Shown: piece by piece, positions 34,596 to 39,657 of the stretch
Position numbering within the stretch: position 1 is the stretch's first letter
Layout of the letters: every line of letters begins with the position of its first letter
DNA from: a virus
DNA length: 39,657 nucleotides
IMG/VR virus record: IMGVR_UViG_3300027741_000133
Location: 1-39,657 of that record
Reading direction: 5' to 3' (one strand)
Notes under the pieces: generated by a model
What the model was told of the DNA's origin: nothing
What the model saw: the letters and a program-made list of their open reading frames with translations, nothing else
The model's database searches: none
Made by a program: the position numbers and the translations under genes

Positions 34596-35372
34596 ATGAA
34601 GCTGAAAATCGCATCGGATATTCACCTTGAAAACTATGTTGCAGGTCAACCTCTTCCTGATTTAGGAAGGGGGGACATTCTTGTTTTAGCGGGAGATATT
34701 CTATGTGCTAGGCACTTCAAAACTGACGGATACCTTCACACTCTCTATGATACCTTTCTTAATGATTGTTCCAAAAACTTCAATCAAGTTCTTTATGTAT
34801 TAGGCAATCATTCTTTCTATGGCTACAACTATGAAGGAACCATTAAAACTATTCGTGAAAATCTTCCTGATAACTTTCATCTTCTAGATAACGACACCGT
34901 TAAGATTGGGGATTGGAATTTTGTCGGGTTCACGCTATGGACTAACTTTCGCAATGGAAATCCTATAGAAATGATGGATGCGGAGCAATATATGAATGAT
35001 TATAAAGTCATTCGTATTGGTTCCAATTATAGAAAGTTGAGAGCACAAGATACGCTAAACTTTCATCTTGAAAGTAGGGATTATCTTCTCAAACAACTTG
35101 AAACTCTCAAGGAGAATGTATTCGTGATTAGTCATCACGCTCCAAGTTATCGCTCCGTTGCAGATAAGTTTAAGACTTCATCGTGTAATAGTGCGTATTG
35201 TAGTGATTTAGATGCATTGATTATGATTCATCCACAGATTAAATACTTTGTTCACGGTCATACTCATACGCCTTTTGATTATATGATTGAAGGGTGTCGT
35301 GTGATTTGTAATCCTATGGGCTATCCTGACGAAAGCACGGGTTTTGATCCACATCTATTCGTGACGATTTAA
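34596..35372 (+). CDS. calcineurin-like metallophosphoesterase
   Basis: 258 aa with all class motifs: ASDIHLE (D-x-H, residues 6-12), VLAGDIL (GDxx), VLGNHSFYG (GNH), SHHAPS and FVHGHTHTPFD (GHxH). It belongs to the class III phosphoesterase group with broad phosphodiesterase/phosphatase activity. A substrate cannot be read from sequence; nucleotide signal breakdown (for example cyclic nucleotides used in host defence) is one possibility. Confidence 0.85.
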   Translation: MKLKIASDIHLENYVAGQPLPDLGRGDILVLAGDILCARHFKTDGYLHTLYDTFLNDCSKNFNQVLYVLGNHSFYGYNYEGTIKTIRENLPDNFHLLDNDTVKIGDWNFVGFTLWTNFRNGNPIEMMDAEQYMNDYKVIRIGSNYRKLRAQDTLNFHLESRDYLLKQLETLKENVFVISHHAPSYRSVADKFKTSSCNSAYCSDLDALIMIHPQIKYFVHGHTHTPFDYMIEGCRVICNPMGYPDESTGFDPHLFVTI

Positions 35373-35381
35373 TGAACCAAA

Positions 35382-35406
35382 AGGGGACGCTTATTCAACC
35401 GTCCCT
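35382..35406 (+). repeat. intergenic stem-loop
   Basis: GGGGACGCTT-ATTC-AACCGTCCCT with mismatches, after the phosphoesterase; -10-like TATGAT (35436-35441) follows. Confidence 0.6.
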
Positions 35407-35511
35407 ACAATTTAGCACCAGCCTGGTTCTGTGGTATGATGTTCTCACTGGAGAGGTCAGACGTTGCTCTCTCCTACAAACAAAAACAACTCATTGGAGA
35501 TTAACTTTATT

Positions 35512-35961
35512 ATGGCTAAACAACCCGTTCTGAAATTTCCGCGTATCGCTGCTGGTTTCTATCACGTCACTAATGATGGTGAGCTTGTCGGTTACATTAT
35601 GAAAGAAGTTAATGACGACAAAGAAACCAACTGGTATATCTTTGATAATGCAACTCCTGACCTGGACATCGCAATGTTGTATCCTGAAGATGCGATTGAT
35701 GCACCTGATAGTCTGTTCCGTGAAGCCAAAGAGAGTGCTAAAGCATACTTCCTGAATCGTCCTATCAAGACTGAAGTTGTTGCTCAAGTTGCACCTATTG
35801 AGCAAGCAGAATGGACTGAAGATGCTTCGCAAGACCTTCCTGAAGATGATGAAGTAATTGAAGACAATAACCTCTTCGTCTCTGATGATGGTGAGTTTGA
35901 ACTCTTTGAAGATGAGTTCTCGTTTGATACCGCAGAAGTTGATGAGCTTGCTCTGGTCTGA
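35512..35961 (+). CDS. 149-aa acidic protein
   Basis: MAKQPVLKFPRIAAGFYHVT then a beta-rich domain (GYIMKEVNDDKETNWYIFDN) and a very acidic C-terminal tail (DLPEDDEVIEDN ... FELFEDEFSFD). ATG 35512 chosen over 35464 because of position after the ribosome site. Codon choice like the ubl module. The acidic tail could mimic DNA or bind basic partners; function unknown. Confidence 0.58.
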   Translation: MAKQPVLKFPRIAAGFYHVTNDGELVGYIMKEVNDDKETNWYIFDNATPDLDIAMLYPEDAIDAPDSLFREAKESAKAYFLNRPIKTEVVAQVAPIEQAEWTEDASQDLPEDDEVIEDNNLFVSDDGEFELFEDEFSFDTAEVDELALV

Positions 35962-36027
35962 TAGTTAGTACATTTTGAGTGAGTGGTTATCAACTACTCA
36001 CTCTTTTTCAATTCTTTACTTAACATT

Positions 36028-36162
36028 ATGAACGATACTACTCTTGACTTGTTTGAAGATAAAGCAGATGAAGAATCTGCCCGAGAGTTTACTGCTTGGG
36101 TGAAAGAACAAGCTGATGAACTTGGAGTGTCTGAAGATTATTACCTTTTTGAATTTATCTGA
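36028..36162 (+). CDS. 44-aa acidic peptide
   Basis: MNDTTLDLFEDKADEESARE then helical, strongly acidic. One base before the next MSLFQ-family start. Unknown. Confidence 0.5.
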   Translation: MNDTTLDLFEDKADEESAREFTAWVKEQADELGVSEDYYLFEFI

Positions 36163-36163
36163 T

Positions 36164-36415
36164 ATGAGCCTATTTCAAGAATATGAAACTCAACGCAAAC
36201 CATTTACTGCTGGTAAAAAATGGATTTGTGTAGATGCAGAGATAATAGGATTTCCTGAAGGCAGTAAAGGGGAAATTATTGAAATTATTGAAAATAGAGA
36301 AGGTGATGCAGTTAGATATTGCGTCTTGAGTGGAGAATATGCAAAAGGTAGATATAATTCAAATAAATCCGATATTATTAGAGGATATAGACCTTACAAC
36401 GGACCAATTGAATGA
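36164..36415 (+). CDS. 'MSLFQ' family small protein, copy 6
   Basis: 83 aa: MSLFQEYETQRKPFTAGKKW then strands with a glycine-rich SH3-like pattern (GFPEGSKGEIIEIIENREGD). Start at 36164; an upstream in-frame ATG (36116) lies within the preceding gene. Stop overlaps the ATG of the truncated seventh copy. Confidence 0.58.
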   Translation: MSLFQEYETQRKPFTAGKKWICVDAEIIGFPEGSKGEIIEIIENREGDAVRYCVLSGEYAKGRYNSNKSDIIRGYRPYNGPIE

Positions 36416-36471
36416 GCCTATTTCAATTCTACAAACCCCCCTCTTACTACGGAGATATAAGTAATGCCTGA
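36412..36471 (+). CDS. truncated 'MSLFQ' family ORF, copy 7
   Basis: 19 codons: MSLFQFYKPPSYYGDISNA. Keeps only the family N-terminus; overlaps copy 6 (ATGA) and the following gene. Either a decayed copy or a translational coupler. Confidence 0.4.
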   Translation: MSLFQFYKPPSYYGDISNA

Positions 36472-36829
36472 TTGGAAAGTTGATGTTATTACCCAAGATG
36501 GTCAATTTAAAACTGTAACAGTTTATGACTATAATTATCAATCTGATGCTGAACGAGCTGGTCTAGCTCAATCTGGAGGGCAAAGAGTATATTGTGCTAC
36601 TCCTTTCATCGCAAAAAAAGAAACTCTAACCACCTCACAAAATAGTAATTCAAATACTTATCATAGTTATGATTACAGTAATGTAGAGTTTGATTATTCT
36701 ACTAAAGGTGGTTTAGTTGCTGGCTACATAGCTGCTGCTATTCTGCCCACAATTCTTTTGTGGTGTATTCATCCAGTTCCTGCTATTCTCTTTAATATTG
36801 CATTCGCCCGATGGTGGTTCACAAACTGA
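36464..36829 (+). CDS. 121-aa membrane-anchored hypothetical
   Basis: N-terminal soluble part (MPDWKVDVITQDGQFKTVTV), a Ser/Asn/Tyr-rich linker and two hydrophobic segments near the C-terminus (VAGYIAAAILPTILLWCI and AILFNIAFARWW). Stop overlaps the helicase ATG (TGATG). Unknown. Confidence 0.55.
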   Translation: MPDWKVDVITQDGQFKTVTVYDYNYQSDAERAGLAQSGGQRVYCATPFIAKKETLTTSQNSNSNTYHSYDYSNVEFDYSTKGGLVAGYIAAAILPTILLWCIHPVPAILFNIAFARWWFTN

Positions 36830-38031
36830 TGACTAACACTTTTCGTCCATATCAAATTAAAGCTCTGGAAGCTCTCAAACGCCATAACAAAGGCATTCTA
36901 TGTCTACCCACTGGCTCAGGGAAAACGCTAATCTTTATGGAGGACGTAAAGCAAAGGATTCTTGGTGCGTCAAAACCTCTTGTGTTTGTAATTGTAGCTC
37001 CAAAAATCCTATTGTCTTCTCAATTGTATAGTGAGTTCAATTCCTTCCTGAAAGGTATTGATAACACCTATCAATCTTGTGTTCATTCAGGTGAAGATGG
37101 TATCACTGACCCTGAAATGATTAAAGTCTCACATCAACTCATTCAGGAGTTGGGCTATCATCATTTGATTTTTACGACCTATAAATCTCTTCCTCGTATT
37201 CTAGAAGCAGGAATTGATATTGATGTCGCAATCTTTGATGAGGCACATCATTCAGTGATGGAATCTAACTTTGTAGGTGTTGCTCAAACATCGCAAGCTG
37301 CAAAGAATAGTTTCTTCTACACTGCTACGCCAAGGCATACAGATAGTAAGACTACGATGGCTAACTCTACCGTGTATGGTGGAACTATTATCTCTCTACC
37401 GCCAAAGGAACTGGTAGAAGGTGGTTATATTCTTCCTCCTCGTGTAGAAGCCTATGAAGCATCAGAATATGATGAGGTGAATATTATTAACTTCATTGAT
37501 AACATTGAAGGAATGAATCCAAAGATTTTGGTTGCTGTTCCTTCTACTCAAGTGATGATGGATTTGTTTACAGAATCTGATTTGCTGAATGACCTGTATT
37601 CAAGAAACTTCAACGTGTTTCACATCACCAGTAAGTATGGTTGTGTGTTGAATCAGAATAAGATTTCAAGAGTGGAGTTCTTTAACAAACTGAATGAGAT
37701 TGGAAATGATGATAATCAAAAACTCATCATCTTTCATCACTCAATCATCAGTGAAGGAATCAGTATTGAGGGGCTCTCCCATGCTTTGCTTCTTCGTAAT
37801 CTTTCAGTGATTGATTACGTTCAAACTATTGGACGTATTCTGCGTATTCATCGTGAGGATAAGAAGAGATTGCAAAATGGCGCAATCAAAGCTGGAGACT
37901 ATCATTTATACAAGAAGCCTTGTGGAGTGATTGCTTTTCCATCTAAAGACTCTCGTGGTGATAAGATTCAACAGAAACTACAAACGATTGTAGATACTCT
38001 CTTTGTTGAAGGTAAACAACTTATCGCATAG
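36829..38031 (+). CDS. SF2 DNA/RNA helicase (DEAD/DEAH, UvsW/SSL2-like)
   Basis: 400 aa. RPYQIKALEAL (Q-like motif), Walker A LPTGSGKTLI, motif Ia VIVAPKILLSSQL, motif II FDEAHHSV (DEAH), motif III FFYTATPRHTD, and C-terminal motifs IV-VI (ILVAVPSTQ, SEGISIEGLSHALLLRNLSV, YVQTIGRILR). Domain order is that of SF2 helicases such as phage UvsW, which remodel replication and recombination intermediates. Start at 36829 overlaps the previous stop. Confidence 0.88.
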   Translation: MTNTFRPYQIKALEALKRHNKGILCLPTGSGKTLIFMEDVKQRILGASKPLVFVIVAPKILLSSQLYSEFNSFLKGIDNTYQSCVHSGEDGITDPEMIKVSHQLIQELGYHHLIFTTYKSLPRILEAGIDIDVAIFDEAHHSVMESNFVGVAQTSQAAKNSFFYTATPRHTDSKTTMANSTVYGGTIISLPPKELVEGGYILPPRVEAYEASEYDEVNIINFIDNIEGMNPKILVAVPSTQVMMDLFTESDLLNDLYSRNFNVFHITSKYGCVLNQNKISRVEFFNKLNEIGNDDNQKLIIFHHSIISEGISIEGLSHALLLRNLSVIDYVQTIGRILRIHREDKKRLQNGAIKAGDYHLYKKPCGVIAFPSKDSRGDKIQQKLQTIVDTLFVEGKQLIA

Positions 38032-38059
38032 ATAGTTTGTGTCTATGATGTAGTCCAAA

Positions 38060-38221
38060 ATGTTTGTAAAGAAGTTTCCGAACTCTGGTGATACTATTCA
38101 CATCCGAATTCCAGCCGCATATAAAGATGTGATTGAGAAACTAATGATTATCTTTGATAAAAGGTTTTCACCAGAGAAAGGAGTTAATCTGATTCATAAG
38201 TTTATTAATAACTTTGAATGA
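38060..38221 (+). CDS. 53-aa hypothetical
   Basis: MFVKKFPNSGDTIHIRIPAA then a helix (YKDVIEKLMIIFDKRFSPEK). Lies between the helicase and a stem-loop. Unknown function. Confidence 0.5.
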   Translation: MFVKKFPNSGDTIHIRIPAAYKDVIEKLMIIFDKRFSPEKGVNLIHKFINNFE

Positions 38222-38238
38222 GGAAAAATATAGTAAAA

Positions 38239-38296
38239 AGGACACTTGTGAAACCGTCCACCACTCTCCCCCCACCACCATAAAATGTGGTAGAAT
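38239..38296 (+). promoter_or_regulatory. stem-loop and promoter
   Basis: GGACACTTGTGAAACCGTCC (38240-38259) followed by -10 TAGAAT (38291-38296). Places the next start codon at ATG 38322 rather than 38295. Confidence 0.5.
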
Positions 38297-38321
38297 GAGA
38301 GCATCTCAAAAGTTAAGACCA

Positions 38322-38459
38322 ATGCAATCCTCCAACAACTATAAGATTCACGAGAAGGGCAATAAATCTTCTCGTAATGAAAAGGGCAAACATAAGCCTG
38401 TAGCATTACGTAATGCTAAGCGTCGTTGTAAATCCTTGAAGAATAAGTATTGCAAATAG
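38322..38459 (+). CDS. 45-aa highly basic protein
   Basis: MQSSNNYKIHEKGNKSSRNE then KGKHKPVALRNAKRRCKSLK: about one third Lys/Arg. Probably nucleic-acid binding. No family recognised. Confidence 0.5.
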   Translation: MQSSNNYKIHEKGNKSSRNEKGKHKPVALRNAKRRCKSLKNKYCK

Positions 38460-38477
38460 CCTCATAAATAGAAATGT

Positions 38478-38572
38478 CTCTAGGAACTGCAATCTCTACG
38501 GACAAGATTAGGTGCTCTTTTGGGCACCTTTTCTATTACAAACTTTTATAAATACTAATGCAGTTCATAGAG
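38478..38572 (+). promoter_or_regulatory. hairpin leader with terminator and late promoter
   Basis: Arms CTCTAGGAACTGCA (38478-38491) and TGCAGTTCATAGAG (38559-38572) pair at 13 of 14 positions. Between them: terminator GGTGC/GCACC-TTTTCT (38511-38532) and TATAAATA (38547-38554). Confidence 0.7.
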
Positions 38573-38581
38573 AATAGAAAG

Positions 38582-39322
38582 ATGAAAGACCTTAAGAGGT
38601 TTTATACCTACGCATATTTGCGTGAAAATAGAACTCCGTATTATATTGGTAAGGGTAGCGGAAAAAGACTTTACTATAAACGCGGAAGACCTTGTGGAGT
38701 TCCAAAAGATAAGTCCAGAATAATTTTACTAAAACAAAATTTAACTGAAGAAGAAGCATTCAAACACGAAATCTATATGATTGATGTCTTTGGAAGAAGA
38801 GATTTGGGAACTGGTATTCTTCATAATAAAGCTGATGGTGGAGAAGGTGCTTCCGGTGCCATAAGAAGTGAAGAATTTAAGAGAAAAATAAGTGCATCAA
38901 ATAAAGGAGAAAAACATTATCTTTATGGTAAAACTATTTCAGAAGAACGTAAAAGAAAAATAAGTGAAAGAATGAAAGGCGAAAACCATCCTTGTTATGG
39001 AAAACCAATTTCGGAAGAAAGAAAGAGAAAAATAAGTGAATCTCATAAGGGTAAGTCTCTTTCAGAGGACCATAAAAGAAAAATCAGTGAAGCACTTATA
39101 GGAGAAAATAATCATTTTTATGGTAAATTTCATTCCGAAGAAACCAAAAGAAGACAAAGTGAAATAAAAAGAGGAAAAATACATTCAGAAGAAACTAAAA
39201 AGAAAATAAGTGAGGCATCTAAAGGCAGAAAATGGTGGAATGATAATTGTGGAAATACTACTCTTTCTATAGAATGTCCGGGAGAAGGTTGGGTTCTTGG
39301 TCGTGGAAAAACATTAACATAA
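38582..39322 (+). CDS. GIY-YIG homing endonuclease, Seg-like, with NUMOD3 array
   Basis: 246 aa. Core [20 protein letters not shown] at the N-terminus, with catalytic-type Arg in KRLYYKRGR and Glu in [11 protein letters not shown]. Seven NUMOD3-type repeats follow ([20 protein letters not shown] and variants), binding DNA in tandem. ATG 38582 is preferred: the in-frame ATG at 38558 coincides with the late transcription start. Free-standing, after the basic 45-aa gene. Confidence 0.85.
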   Translation: MKDLKRFYTYAYLRENRTPYYIGKGSGKRLYYKRGRPCGVPKDKSRIILLKQNLTEEEAFKHEIYMIDVFGRRDLGTGILHNKADGGEGASGAIRSEEFKRKISASNKGEKHYLYGKTISEERKRKISERMKGENHPCYGKPISEERKRKISESHKGKSLSEDHKRKISEALIGENNHFYGKFHSEETKRRQSEIKRGKIHSEETKKKISEASKGRKWWNDNCGNTTLSIECPGEGWVLGRGKTLT

Positions 39323-39329
39323 AGTATAA

Positions 39330-39389
39330 GGACACTTGATGAACCGGCACAACTACACTCCAACCAGAAGTTAGGTGTGCTATGATAGT
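39330..39389 (+). promoter_or_regulatory. stem-loop and promoter
   Basis: GGACACTTGATGAACCGGCAC (39330-39350), then -10 TATGAT (39381-39386) with a weak -35. Drives the exonuclease gene. Confidence 0.5.
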
Positions 39390-39392
39390 CTT

Positions 39393-39657
39393 ATGAACGC
39401 AATCAAACCAATGAACCCAGTGAGACCAATTAATTATTTTTCATTGGATTTGGAACTTAATAATAAAAGTGATGGGACTACACCCCGAATAATTGAGGTT
39501 GGTGTGGCTTTCGGTTCTTCAGTAAGACCAGAAGAAATCACAAGGTACAATTGGTATCTTGACCCCGAAGAAAAAATCACTGACTTTATCTCAAACTTAA
39601 CAGGCATCACAGACGAAATCATTAAAGAGAAATCTGTTCCTCTTTCACAAGTTGCGG
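39393..39657 (+). CDS. DnaQ-like 3'-5' exonuclease, 5' end only (partial)
   Basis: First 88 residues visible before the right edge. YFSLDLELNNKSDGTTPRII is Exo motif I (D-x-E), and DFISNLTGITDEIIKEK matches the 'tGI.' stretch downstream in the DEDDh family (proofreading/RNase T type). Motifs II and III lie outside. Phage members act in nucleic-acid trimming. Confidence 0.72.
   Translation, partial: MNAIKPMNPVRPINYFSLDLELNNKSDGTTPRIIEVGVAFGSSVRPEEITRYNWYLDPEEKITDFISNLTGITDEIIKEKSVPLSQVA

Noticed and set aside
7914-39351. Intergenic stem-loops as transposon ends or attachment sites
   Set aside because: They occur singly at operon borders with no target duplications or transposase; punctuation of transcription explains their positions better.

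Overview
The window reads as an accessory region of a large T4-like (Straboviridae/Kyanoviridae-type) phage that most likely infects a cyanobacterium. The phage reading rests on dense, almost wholly plus-strand small genes with ATGA/TAATG overlaps, many TATAAATA late-type promoters just upstream of genes, homing endonucleases, a T4-type polynucleotide kinase, and a large tRNA set. The cyanobacterial host is inferred from a phage tmRNA whose tag (GNNIVAFSRQAIAA) matches the cyanobacterial NNIV-F pattern, from a Dps-like ferritin, and from small genes resembling cyanomyovirus hypotheticals. Base composition is AT-rich. No virion structural or replication core genes are visible, apart from candidate internal capsid proteins, an SF2 helicase and a partial DnaQ-like exonuclease at the right edge.

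Layout. 1-7.9 kb: tiny membrane, coiled-coil and zinc-knuckle genes, a GIY-YIG endonuclease, a leucine-rich-repeat-variant protein, an exported RlpA-like protein and a KTSC-like protein. 8-23.1 kb: a dispersed array of about 22 tRNA genes interrupted by homing endonucleases, three gene pairs that each place a candidate nuclease before a DNA methyltransferase, three genes that share a late promoter and a T4-like capsid-targeting N-terminus, Dps, and at 20.1-21.0 kb a roughly 860-nt non-coding structured RNA (GOLLD/ROOL-like candidate) ending in a tRNA-Asn-shaped domain. 23.4-23.65 kb: a circularly permuted two-piece tmRNA gene. 23.7-25.8 kb: polynucleotide kinase, a PP2A-like phosphatase and the first members of a small 'MSLFQ.YE' paralogue family. 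26.1-29.5 kb: a ubiquitin-like module (Ubl, JAMM peptidase, E2-like, E1/ThiF-like). 29.5-30.6 kb: a GIY-YIG gene inserted beside a duplicated E1 tail. 30.7-39.7 kb: more small genes, a tRNA-Arg split by a group I intron, two further tRNAs, a metallophosphoesterase, a helicase, another GIY-YIG endonuclease and the exonuclease fragment.

How it works together. Genes are grouped into short operons separated by about 25 copies of an intergenic stem-loop (GGAC/GTGCC-arm, TTTG loop) that ends one unit just before the sigma70-type promoter of the next. Late expression uses TATAAATA. At four homing endonuclease genes that late promoter sits inside the loop of a long inverted repeat, so early readthrough RNA would hide the start region while late RNA would not. 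Together the tRNAs, tmRNA, modification enzymes, kinase and ubiquitin-like module look like a translation-support and host-defence-management region.
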